A DNA stretch of 64,000 bases from Rhodococcus sp. Z13 (lineage in GTDB: Bacteria; Actinomycetota; Actinomycetes; Mycobacteriales; Mycobacteriaceae), in contig NZ_CP107551.1 in NCBI RefSeq assembly GCF_025837095.1, forward strand, positions 2,846,668 through 2,910,667, read 5' to 3'. Both the position numbers and the translations under genes were made by a program. Position 1 is the stretch's first letter. The number at the start of each line of letters is the position of its first letter. Of the stretch, positions 39,875 through 47,809 are shown in pieces. The notes below the pieces were generated by a model. It did not search any database, was not told the DNA's origin, and saw nothing but the letters and a program-made list of their open reading frames with translations.

Positions 39875-40906
39875 TCACCCGAACAGGATCCGCATCTCCT
39901 GGTAACGCTCCTCGGGCACGAACTTCGGGTCGGCGAGCGCCTCCTCGAACCCCACACGGGCGATCTCCGTGCCGTGCAGGGCCACCATGTGTCCCCACTC
40001 CTCGTCGGCGACGAGATCGGTGACGGCCATGCCCAGCCGGGTCGCCAGCACCCGGTCGAAGGCGGTGGGGACGCCCCCGCGCTGGATGTGCCCGAGGACC
40101 GTGGCGCGAGTCTCGATGCCGGTGCGTTCCTCGATGAGCGGGGCGAGCATCTCGGCGATGCCGCCGAGACGCGGACGGTCGAAACCGTCGAGGCCCTTCG
40201 TGGAGTAGGCCTCGTCCATGTCGGGGAGCTTGAATCCCTCCGCGACGACCACCATCGGGGCGCGGCCGCGGTCGCGGACACTGGTGACCCACTCGCAGAT
40301 CTGCTCGAGGCTCTCCGGGTGTTCCGGGATGAGGATGGCGTGCGCACCACCGGCGGTGCCGGAGTGCAGGGCGATCCACCCGGCGTGGCGGCCCATCACC
40401 TCGAGCACCATGCACCGCTTGTGCGAATTGCCCGTGGTGCGCAACCGGTCGATGGCGACCGTGGCGATCTCCACGGCGGTGTCGAAACCGAAGGTGTAGT
40501 CGGTGCGGCTGAGGTCGTTGTCGATCGTCTTGGGCACCCCGACGATCCGGATGCCCTCCTCGAACAGTCGTTTCGACGCCGCGGCGGTGCCCTCGCCACC
40601 GATCGCGACGACGGCGTCGACCCCGAGCCGGTCGAGGGTCCTCTGGATGTTCGCCGCTCCCCCCTCGGGGGTCTGGTAGGGGCCGAAGCGGCTGGTCCCG
40701 AGGATGGTGCCGCCCTGCTGGGCGAGACCGCGAACGCGGCTGCGGTCCAAGGGGATCACGTCACCCTCGACGAGCCCGCGCCAGCCGTCGAGGAAGCCGA
40801 CGAACTCCTGCCCGTGCACCTCGGTGCCCTTGAGCACCGCACCGCGGATGACCGCGTTGAGGCCGGGACAGTCGCCGCCGCTGGTGAGGATGCCGATTCT
40901 CGTCAC
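39875..40906 (-). CDS. pfkA: 6-phosphofructokinase, group III, probably ATP-dependent
   Basis: PfkA phosphorylates fructose-6-phosphate at the committed step of glycolysis. The 343-residue product has GILTSGGDCPGLNA, IGGEGTAAA and the catalytic PKTIDND loop followed by MGRHAGWIA. In this actinobacterial group PPi-dependent enzymes carry Asp where this protein has Gly in GGEGT, so ATP use is favoured although the Lys of PKTIDND is shared with PPi enzymes. The ATG start is clear. It sits between gatB and the two-component system, as in Rv3010c, and ends 42 bp before gatB. Confidence 0.95.
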   Translation of the reverse strand: MTRIGILTSGGDCPGLNAVIRGAVLKGTEVHGQEFVGFLDGWRGLVEGDVIPLDRSRVRGLAQQGGTILGTSRFGPYQTPEGGAANIQRTLDRLGVDAVVAIGGEGTAAASKRLFEEGIRIVGVPKTIDNDLSRTDYTFGFDTAVEIATVAIDRLRTTGNSHKRCMVLEVMGRHAGWIALHSGTAGGAHAILIPEHPESLEQICEWVTSVRDRGRAPMVVVAEGFKLPDMDEAYSTKGLDGFDRPRLGGIAEMLAPLIEERTGIETRATVLGHIQRGGVPTAFDRVLATRLGMAVTDLVADEEWGHMVALHGTEIARVGFEEALADPKFVPEERYQEMRILFG

Positions 40907-40977
40907 TCGCTACCTCCCGCAGGGACAGTTGCTGCTCCCGTCATCCTGCCCGTTCCCGGGCGTGACGGCAGCGCGAT

Positions 40978-41658
40978 TCAGCCCGGTGTGACGAGACCGG
41001 ATTCGTAGGCGAGCACCACCGCCTGCGCCCGGTCGCGCAGGTGCAGCTTGGCGAGCACCTTTCCGACGTGGGTCTTGACGGTCTGCTCGGCGACGAACAG
41101 ACGCTCGGCGATCTCGGTGTTCGACAGGCCGTGCGCGATGAGTTCGAGCACCTCGAGTTCGCGCGGGGTCAGGGGGTCGAGGACACGGTCGCGGCCGCGT
41201 CGGGGCCGGCGGCGGGCGGTGACCTCGGCGATGAGCCGGCGGGTCACGGTGGGGGCGAGCAGTGCCTGCCCGTCGGCGACGACCCGCACGGCCCGGACGA
41301 GTTCGTCGGCAGGGGCGTCCTTGAGGAGGAATCCGCTCGCTCCCATCCCGAGCGCCTCGTAGACGTAGTCGTCGAGATCGAAGGTGGTGAGCATGAGCAC
41401 CTTCGAGCGGGGTTCGCGGGTGTCGGCGAGGATGTGCCGGGCCGCGTCGAGGCCGTTCATCTCGGGCATGCGCACGTCCATGAGGACGACGTCCGGGCGC
41501 AGCCGTGCCACCTCGGCGACGGCGACCCTCCCGTCGGGGGCGTCGCCGACGACGCTGATGTCGGCTTGCGCGCCGAGCAGGGCGCCGAAACCCTGCCGCA
41601 CCATGGCCTGGTCGTCGGCGATGAACACGGTGATGGGAGGTCGCGGGTCGGTCGTCAC
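40978..41658 (-). CDS. NarL/FixJ-type response regulator
   Basis: The 226-residue regulator has a receiver domain with acidic pair DD (15-16), phospho-acceptor D61 in VVLMDVRMPEMNG, T/S in LTTFD and K in FLLKDAP. A basic linker RRRPRRGRDR leads to a LuxR-type HTH (LTPRELEVLELIAHGLSNTEIAERLF, split by turns). It starts (GTG) 9 nt after the histidine kinase stop, so the pair is one operon. Target genes are unknown; the divergent phospholipase/hydrolase genes are the nearest candidates. Confidence 0.95.
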   Translation of the reverse strand: MTTDPRPPITVFIADDQAMVRQGFGALLGAQADISVVGDAPDGRVAVAEVARLRPDVVLMDVRMPEMNGLDAARHILADTREPRSKVLMLTTFDLDDYVYEALGMGASGFLLKDAPADELVRAVRVVADGQALLAPTVTRRLIAEVTARRRPRRGRDRVLDPLTPRELEVLELIAHGLSNTEIAERLFVAEQTVKTHVGKVLAKLHLRDRAQAVVLAYESGLVTPG

Positions 41659-41667
41659 TCCCCAACC

Positions 41668-42894
41668 CTAGGCGGTGGGCAGCAGCGGGAGCACCGCGCG
41701 GACCTCGAAACCGCCGTCGCCGCGGGGATGGGCGACGAGCTGCCCGCCCATCGCGGTGGCGCGCTCGGCCATCCCGCGGATGCCGTTGCCGCCGCTGCGG
41801 TCCGCCGCGCCACCGGGATCGCGTCTCGCCGCGGTGGCGGGGCCGTTGACCACCTCGACCGTCACGGTCGCCGGTTCCCAGATCAGCCGCGCGCACACGG
41901 CGGCCCCGGAAGCGTGCCGGGCGGCGTTGGCGAGCGACTCCTGCAGGATCCGGTAGACGGTCAGGCCCACCCCGTCGGACACCCGCCCGGGGCTCCCCTC
42001 GACGAGGGTCTCGAGCAGCACCCCGGCGCGGCGGGACGACTCGAACAGGTCGTCGAGCCGGTCCAGGCCCGGCTGCGGTTCGTGTTCGGGCAGCTGCCCG
42101 TCGCTGCGCAGCACCCCGAGCAGGGTGCGGATCTCGTTCAGCGCCTCCCGGGCGGTCGCGCCGATCACGTCGAACTCGGCGCGCACCTCATCGTTCACGT
42201 CCGGGAGCCGGTAGGGCGCGCTCTGGGCCTGCACCACGATCATCGACATGTGGTGGGCGACGATGTCGTGCAGGTCGCGGGCGATGTGCGCCTTCTCCTC
42301 GAGGATGGCGCGGCGGGCCCGTTCGAGCTCGTTGGCCTCCTCCTCACGGGCGAGCTGCCGACGGGACACGACCAGCCAGCGCACCAGCAACCCGAACACC
42401 ACCAGGGCACTGATCCCGATCCCCCAGCCCCATCCGTCGCTGCCGGGGACGAACGCCGCGAACAGCAGAACCGTTGCGACCCAGACGACGAGGACGATCC
42501 GGATCTCCTCGCGGACCGCGACGGCGAACACCAGCGCCAGCATCACGAGGATGTGCACGACCTGCCACGGATAGTCGTATCCGGGCAGCCGCTCGAACAC
42601 GACCGGGACGATCAGCGCGGCGGACGCGCACACCGCCCAGCCCAGCGCCGGGCGGACCAGCACGAGCAGGAAGGGGAAGACCGCCATCCCCGAGATCAGC
42701 GGCAGCAGCGGCGGCGAGATGTCGTGGGTCAGGGGCAGGGTCGGCCACGCGATCGCGTAGAGGATCAGGGTCACGGCGACGACGGTGATCGTGCCCCAAC
42801 GCCCCCGGCCGAGGCGACCGGCGGCTCTCGCGCCGGAGACTGCGAGTTCGTTCACGTCCCCCACGCTAGGGGCTGCCGCCTCGACCGTCCTCAT
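41668..42894 (-). CDS. DesK-type (HisKA_3) sensor histidine kinase
   Basis: The 408-residue kinase has about five membrane segments in residues 30-180, then a dimerisation helix with phospho-accepting H209 in ARDLHDIVAHH. A C-terminal ATPase domain follows with LQESLANAARHA (N-box) and GNGIRGMAERATAMGG (G-box). No large extracellular sensor domain is present, so it likely senses a membrane-borne signal. Start choice is uncertain: ATG 42894 is used; the frame opens 15 codons earlier and a GTG at the MNELAV position is also possible. It pairs with the NarL regulator just downstream. Confidence 0.92.
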   Translation of the reverse strand: MRTVEAAAPSVGDVNELAVSGARAAGRLGRGRWGTITVVAVTLILYAIAWPTLPLTHDISPPLLPLISGMAVFPFLLVLVRPALGWAVCASAALIVPVVFERLPGYDYPWQVVHILVMLALVFAVAVREEIRIVLVVWVATVLLFAAFVPGSDGWGWGIGISALVVFGLLVRWLVVSRRQLAREEEANELERARRAILEEKAHIARDLHDIVAHHMSMIVVQAQSAPYRLPDVNDEVRAEFDVIGATAREALNEIRTLLGVLRSDGQLPEHEPQPGLDRLDDLFESSRRAGVLLETLVEGSPGRVSDGVGLTVYRILQESLANAARHASGAAVCARLIWEPATVTVEVVNGPATAARRDPGGAADRSGGNGIRGMAERATAMGGQLVAHPRGDGGFEVRAVLPLLPTA

Positions 42895-42998
42895 ACCCGA
42901 GGGTGAGATCGGGGTAGCTCCCGGGGACGAGACCGGCACCGGAGAATCCCTCCGCGGCGGGCTTCGGCGGAGTACCGAGCGTTCCTAGTTTTCGGGGC

Positions 42999-43634
42999 AT
43001 GCCATCCCGATCCGTCCTCGTTCGTCTCGCCTCGACCCTGTTGCTCGCCGCCGCCGCGCATTCGGCGATCTCCGCTCCGGCCGCCCCGGCGGCGACCGGG
43101 AACACGGGGTCCGGGAACACGGCCGCCGCGGCGGCGATCACGGCGCTCGTCGCCGACGACACCGAGGCCGCGCAGGCCGCCTTCCCCACCGATTTCGCCG
43201 CGGTGATGGGCTATTCGCCGATCGTGGAGCGGGGACTCGATTCGGTGGCACGGCTGGTGGATCCTGAGGGTGACTGCTCGGCGCCGATCCCGCTACCGGA
43301 GGTGTTCGAATCGGCGTGCCGAGTCCACGATCTCGGATACGACCTGCTCCGGTACGCGCGGGCCACGGAGGGAGAGCTCGGACCGGACGCCCGGCGCAGG
43401 CTGGATTCCCTCTTCGCGCGGCATCTCGACCTCGCGTGCCGGTCCGACCCGCAGATCGCCCTGTGTCATCCGATCTCGAAAATTGCTTCTGCCGCAGTGG
43501 AATTCAACTCGTGGCGGCAGGGCCGTCACAGTCCCGTCCCGGAATCTCCTCTGCCCCTCGTACTCGGCGCGGGCTCCGCACTGCTGGGGCTCGCATCGCG
43601 GCGGGCACTCGACCCGAAAGCAGCGCTCTCATGA
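42999..43634 (+). CDS. Secreted bacterial-type phospholipase A2
   Basis: The 211-residue protein has a signal peptide (LASTLLLAAAAHSAISA) and a mature domain with the prokaryotic/fungal phospholipase A2 signature CRVHDLGYD at 107-115, containing the catalytic HD pair H110-D111. Four cysteines (C93, C107, C147, C156) could form two disulfides as in Streptomyces PLA2. A C-terminal hydrophobic stretch (LPLVLGAGSALLGLA, 185-199) followed by RR may anchor it to the membrane. It would hydrolyse the sn-2 ester of phospholipids outside the cell. Its stop overlaps the start of the next gene by 4 nt, and it is divergent from the two-component system. Confidence 0.78.
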   Translation: MPSRSVLVRLASTLLLAAAAHSAISAPAAPAATGNTGSGNTAAAAAITALVADDTEAAQAAFPTDFAAVMGYSPIVERGLDSVARLVDPEGDCSAPIPLPEVFESACRVHDLGYDLLRYARATEGELGPDARRRLDSLFARHLDLACRSDPQIALCHPISKIASAAVEFNSWRQGRHSPVPESPLPLVLGAGSALLGLASRRALDPKAALS

Positions 43635-44875
43635 GGATGTTCGTGATCGTTCTCGCCGCGGTGGTCTCGCTCTTCCCGTCGCTCCTGCCCCGCGATCCGG
43701 TGGTGCAGGGCGTGGTCACGGGGGTGCTGATCGTGTTCGCACTCGCGAGCCGCCGGATCGTCGTGTCCGTCTTCCACCGGCGCACCGGACGATTCCCCTC
43801 ACCCACACCGGACGAGCTCCGGTGGCCGATCGTGACGGTCGGCGCCTCGGCAATGCTGGTCGCCGTGGCCGGTGCACACCGGTGGCAGAACCGGTTGCGG
43901 CAGGCCATGGACGTGCCGGGGGTGGACCTGCGCTACTGGACCGAGGTCGTTCTCGTCGCGGCCGTCGTCGTGACCGTGCTCGTGGGCGGTACGCGGGCCG
44001 TCGTGGCGGCGCTGCGCACGGGGACCTCACCCGGCAGGGCCGGACGGCTTCCGGTGGTGGCGGTGGTGACGGTGCTCGCGTGCCTGGGGGCGGGCACGGT
44101 GTCCGCCTCGCCCACCGATCCGGCCCCCTCGAGCGGTGTCGACCTCGGGCGGGAAGGCCGGCGGTTCGTGTCCCTGCCCTCCGACGGGTCCGCCCTGCGG
44201 GTGTACATCCCGCTGGCGGCGGCCGCGGATCCGGAGGGGCGGGCCGAGCGGGCCGTGGCCGAACTCGACCGGGTCGGCGGATGGGACCGCGAACACCTGG
44301 TGGTGGCGGTGCCGACCGGCTCCGGCTGGGTGGACGCCGCAGCCGTGCGCGGATTCGAGAGCCGGTGGGGGGACGATCTGGTGATCGTCGCCCAGCAGTA
44401 CTCCGATCGTCCGAGCTGGGCGACTTTCGTGCTCGACCGCGATGCCGCGGTCGAGGAGACGCGGGCGCTCGTGGCGGCCGTGCGGACCCGGCTGGCCGCC
44501 CTGCCCACGGAGCGGCGGCCCGTCCTGCATCTCTACGGCCAGTCGCTGGGCGCGACCGGGGCGAGCGCGGTGTTCGCGAACGTCGACCCGGAGCCGTGTG
44601 CGCTCTTCCTCGCGGGTCCGCCGGCGGGGGTGCGTACCGACGGGGCGACCGTGCGGGCGAACAGTTCGGATCCCGTGGTGTGGTGGCAGCCCGCCCTGCT
44701 GTGGTCGCCGCCGGATCTGTCGCGGGCCCGCATCGACGCGCCTGTACCGCCGTGGCTGCCCGTCCTGACGTTCGTGCAGACGAGTGTGGATCTGCTCGTC
44801 TCGCTGGACGCCCCGATCGGGCACGGTCACCGCTACGGCGAGGACCAGGCCCGGTGCGCGGCCGAGGACCGTTGA
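43631..44875 (+). CDS. Membrane alpha/beta-hydrolase (Abhydrolase_9-like)
   Basis: The 414-residue protein has about five membrane segments in residues 1-160, then an alpha/beta-hydrolase domain. It carries the nucleophile elbow GQSLG (S305) in LHLYGQSLGATGAS and a late His region IGHGHRYGED. Several actinobacterial membrane hydrolases of unknown function share this layout (DUF2319/Abhydrolase_9). The ATG forms a 4-nt ATGA overlap with the phospholipase A2 stop, so the two are translationally coupled. An esterase or lysophospholipase acting near the membrane is a reasonable inference, but no activity is proven. Confidence 0.82.
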   Translation: MRMFVIVLAAVVSLFPSLLPRDPVVQGVVTGVLIVFALASRRIVVSVFHRRTGRFPSPTPDELRWPIVTVGASAMLVAVAGAHRWQNRLRQAMDVPGVDLRYWTEVVLVAAVVVTVLVGGTRAVVAALRTGTSPGRAGRLPVVAVVTVLACLGAGTVSASPTDPAPSSGVDLGREGRRFVSLPSDGSALRVYIPLAAAADPEGRAERAVAELDRVGGWDREHLVVAVPTGSGWVDAAAVRGFESRWGDDLVIVAQQYSDRPSWATFVLDRDAAVEETRALVAAVRTRLAALPTERRPVLHLYGQSLGATGASAVFANVDPEPCALFLAGPPAGVRTDGATVRANSSDPVVWWQPALLWSPPDLSRARIDAPVPPWLPVLTFVQTSVDLLVSLDAPIGHGHRYGEDQARCAAEDR

Positions 44876-44943
44876 ACGGACCCGGATGCACCGCGACCCG
44901 TCGGCCGGAACGGCACGACGGGTCGCGGAGAGGCGGGATGGGG

Positions 44944-46419
44944 TCAGACCAGGACCGGGCCCCGGGCGGCCTCGAAGGCCGCACCCACGCGGTAGAGGCG
45001 CTCGTCGGCCAGCGCCGGCGCCATGATCTGCAGGCCGACGGGCAGGCCGTCGTCCTCGGACAGACCCGACGGCACCGACATCGCGCAGTGCCCGGCGAGG
45101 TTGGTGGGCAGGGTGCACAGGTCGGACAGGTACATCGCCAGCGGATCGTCGACCTTCTCGCCGAGCTTCCACGGCGTGAACGGGCTCGTCGGCGAGACCA
45201 GCACGTCGACCTGCTCGTAGGCCTTGTCGAAGTCCTGCGCGATGAGCGTGCGCACCTTCAGCGCCTGGCCGTAGTAGGCGTCGTAGTAGCCCGCCGACAG
45301 CGCGTAGGTGCCGATCATGATGCGGCGCTTGACCTCCTTGCCGAAGCCGGCGGCGCGGGTGGCGGCCATGACCTGTTCGGCGCTCATCGTGCCGTCGTCG
45401 ACGCGCATGCCGTAGCGCATGGCGTCGAAGCGCGCGAGGTTCGACGAGACCTCCGAGGGAAGGATCAGGTAGTAGGAGGCGAGGGCGTACTCGAAGTGCG
45501 GGCACGACACCTCGACGACCTCGGCACCGAGCTCCGTCAGGGTCTTCACCGCGGCGTCGAACGAGGCGATGACGCCGGGCTGGTAGCTGTCGGAGTGCAG
45601 TTCCTTGACCACACCGACCTTCACGCCCTTCAGGTCGCCGGCGGCACCCTGGCGGGCGGCCTCCACCACGGGCCGGACGGGGGCCTTCACCGACGTCGAG
45701 TCGCGCGGGTCGTGCCCGGCGATGACCTCGTGCAGCAGCGCGGTGTCGAGGACGGTACGACCGCACGGGCCGCCCTGGTCGAGCGAGGACGCGCAGGCGA
45801 CCAGGCCGTAACGGGAGACGGTGCCGTAGGTGGGCTTGGTGCCGACGGTCGCGGTGACCGCGGCGGGCTGACGGATCGAGCCGCCCGTGTCGGTGCCGAT
45901 GGCCAGCGGCGCCTGGTAGGAGGCGAGGGCCGCGGCGGAGCCGCCACCGGAACCACCGGGAATTCGGCTGGTGTCCCACGGATTGCGGGTGGGGCCGTAG
46001 GCCGAGTTCTCGGTGGACGAGCCCATCGCGAACTCGTCCATGTTGGTCTTGCCGAGGATCGGGATGCCGGCCTCGCGGAGCTTGGTGGTCAGCGTCGCGT
46101 CGTAGGGCGACACCCAGCCCTCGAGGATCTTCGACGCACACGTGGTGGGCATGTCCGTGGTGGTGAACACGTCCTTGAGTGCGAGCGGCACACCGGCCAG
46201 CGCCGAGGCGGGCTTCTCCCCCGCACCGAGGGCACGGTCGACCTCCGCGGCGGCGGCGAGGGCCTGCTCGGAGGCGACGTGCAGGAAGGCGTTGTACTCC
46301 CCGTCGACCTCGGCGATGCGGTCGAGGTGGGCCCGGGTGACCTCCACCGACGACAGCTCGCCGCCGTGGATCCTCGACGCGAGGGTGGCGGCGTCGAGAC
46401 GTGTGATGTCGGCGCTCAT
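44944..46419 (-). CDS. gatA: Aspartyl/glutamyl-tRNA amidotransferase subunit A
   Basis: GatA hydrolyses glutamine and channels ammonia to GatB. The 491-residue amidase-signature protein has the full Ser-cis-Ser-Lys triad: K82 in ALKDVF, S157 in PGGSGGGSA and S181 in [14 protein letters not shown] 46419 overlaps the gatC stop by 4 nt (ATGA), giving gatC-gatA coupling; a much longer open frame upstream is the gatC region read in another frame. gatB lies elsewhere in the window. Confidence 0.97.
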   Translation of the reverse strand: MSADITRLDAATLASRIHGGELSSVEVTRAHLDRIAEVDGEYNAFLHVASEQALAAAAEVDRALGAGEKPASALAGVPLALKDVFTTTDMPTTCASKILEGWVSPYDATLTTKLREAGIPILGKTNMDEFAMGSSTENSAYGPTRNPWDTSRIPGGSGGGSAAALASYQAPLAIGTDTGGSIRQPAAVTATVGTKPTYGTVSRYGLVACASSLDQGGPCGRTVLDTALLHEVIAGHDPRDSTSVKAPVRPVVEAARQGAAGDLKGVKVGVVKELHSDSYQPGVIASFDAAVKTLTELGAEVVEVSCPHFEYALASYYLILPSEVSSNLARFDAMRYGMRVDDGTMSAEQVMAATRAAGFGKEVKRRIMIGTYALSAGYYDAYYGQALKVRTLIAQDFDKAYEQVDVLVSPTSPFTPWKLGEKVDDPLAMYLSDLCTLPTNLAGHCAMSVPSGLSEDDGLPVGLQIMAPALADERLYRVGAAFEAARGPVLV

Positions 46420-46715
46420 TCGCCCTCTCCCAGGATCTGCGGGACCGCGAAGCGGTCTTCCTCCACGGCAGGTGCGCCGGACAGCGCCTGCTCCGGCGTG
46501 AGGCCGGGCACGACGACGTCCGGACGCGTCACGTTGGTGACCGCGTTCGGGTTCGCCATGGGCGCGACATCGTCCGCGGCCACCTCGGACACCGCCTTGA
46601 CGTGGTTGAGGATCGAATCCAACTGACCGGCGAACTCGTCGAGTTCGGCATCGGTCAGCGCAAGCCGGGACAACCGGGCGAGATGCGCGACCTCGTCTCG
46701 GGAGATGGCAGGCAC
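46416..46715 (-). CDS. gatC: Aspartyl/glutamyl-tRNA amidotransferase subunit C
   Basis: GatC is the small belt protein that stabilises GatA-GatB. The 99-residue product has the family motifs [19 protein letters not shown] and [22 protein letters not shown] 46715 is chosen because AAGGGG lies just upstream and it gives the family length; the frame continues upstream without support. It is first in the gatC-gatA operon. Confidence 0.95.
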   Translation of the reverse strand: MPAISRDEVAHLARLSRLALTDAELDEFAGQLDSILNHVKAVSEVAADDVAPMANPNAVTNVTRPDVVVPGLTPEQALSGAPAVEEDRFAVPQILGEGE

Positions 46716-47083
46716 CGTGAATGGCCCCTTTCCGATGGAGAGTGAACGTCCTGTCCAGGGTAATGCGTCGAGGAAGCGACGGCGCAGGCGGTGCGGCCTG
46801 TTCCCCTCCCCGGGTGACCTCTCTCCCACCGCGTGATGTTGCGAGTTCCGCAACGCTGTGTTGCGTTCGTGTGACACGCCGCGGCGCGACCGGGGTTTTT
46901 CGGGGGGCTCGTCGTATTTTCGACATCGCACCGTCCCTGGGGTGACCGGTGGGATGCGAGGATATGGTCTGCCAGAGGTCGACACGGGCCCTGGGGCCGG
47001 CATGCCGATGCCGGCGGATCACGTGCCGTCGATCCGGTTCCGGGCGGCATCGATGGCACGAAACCGACTCGGAAAGGACTCAC
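46716..47083. promoter_or_regulatory. Divergent gatC / ACT-protein promoter region with a GTTGCG palindrome
   Basis: The 368-bp gap has no credible gene. It holds a perfect inverted repeat GTTGCG-agttc-CGCAAC (46838-46854) and a further GTTGCG half-site about 6 bp later, which could be an operator. A run GGGGTTTTTCGGGG follows near 46892-46905. Short open frames here lack ribosome sites and domains. Confidence 0.5.
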
Positions 47084-47734
47084 GTGTCGTATCTCTTGCG
47101 TGTCAGGCTCCCCGATCGTCCCGGTAGCCTCGGCTCGCTGGCCGTCGCGCTCGGCTCGGTGGGCGCCGACATCCTGTCGCTCGACGTCGTCGAGCGCGGC
47201 CAGGACTTCGCGATCGACGACCTCGTCGTCGACGTGGAGCCCGGGAAGCTGCCCGACACGCTCCTCACCGCCGCCGAGGCCCTGCCCGGTGTCACGGTCG
47301 ACTCCATCCGCCCGTACGCCGGGATCCTCGACACCCACCGCGAACTCGAACTGATCGACCAGATCGCCGCGGCCCGCGACGAGCGCCTCCAGATCCTCGT
47401 CGACGGGGCCCCGCGCGTGCTGCGGGTCGGCTGGGCGACGGTGCTCGGCGTCGGCCCGAACGGCATCTTCCGCATCGTGGGCAGCCCGGGTTCGCCGGAG
47501 ACCCATCTGGCGGGTGTGCCGTGGATGCCGCTCGACAAGCCCACCCTCCTCGACCACGAGGCCGACTGGGTGCCGCAGCTGTGGCGCGACATGGACACGA
47601 TGCTCGCCGCCGCTCCCCTCGGCTCCCCGGAGCGGGTGCTCGTCCTCGGGCGCCCGGGCGGCCCGGAGTTCCGGCCGTCCGAGATCGCCCGCGTCGGTTA
47701 CTTCGCCGGCATCGTCGGCTCCGTTCTGAGCTGA
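47084..47734 (+). CDS. ACT-domain protein (Rv3013-like)
   Basis: The 216-residue protein opens with an ACT domain (SYLLRVRLPDRPGSLGSLAVALG) and a second half of about 100 residues with WATVLGVGPNGIFRIVG and the C-terminal VLVLGRPGGPEFRPSEIARVGYFAGIVG. ACT domains bind amino acids; nothing shows which one. The start is GTG 47084 with GGAAAGGA upstream. M. tuberculosis Rv3013 has the same length and place, divergent from gatC. It is probably cytoplasmic and regulatory. Confidence 0.87.
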   Translation: MSYLLRVRLPDRPGSLGSLAVALGSVGADILSLDVVERGQDFAIDDLVVDVEPGKLPDTLLTAAEALPGVTVDSIRPYAGILDTHRELELIDQIAAARDERLQILVDGAPRVLRVGWATVLGVGPNGIFRIVGSPGSPETHLAGVPWMPLDKPTLLDHEADWVPQLWRDMDTMLAAAPLGSPERVLVLGRPGGPEFRPSEIARVGYFAGIVGSVLS

Positions 47735-47767
47735 GCACGCACCCCGAGCCGGGCACTCGGCTCCGGC

Positions 47768-47793
47768 AGGGCCCTTTCTCCGGGAAGGGCCCT
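47768..47793. terminator. Hairpin between convergent ACT and LuxR genes
   Basis: A 9-bp perfect stem (47768-47776 with 47785-47793) has an 8-nt loop, and lies 17 nt before the LuxR-gene stop. It is shorter than the other hairpins in this window and lacks a T-tract. Confidence 0.6.
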
Positions 47794-47809
47794 CACTGCA
47801 CGCGACGCC

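Noticed and set aside
43270-46626. A 1118-codon plus-strand frame
   Set aside because: It crosses the phospholipase, hydrolase and gatA genes out of frame with a composition of Arg, Gly and Asp typical of frame shadows in high-GC DNA.
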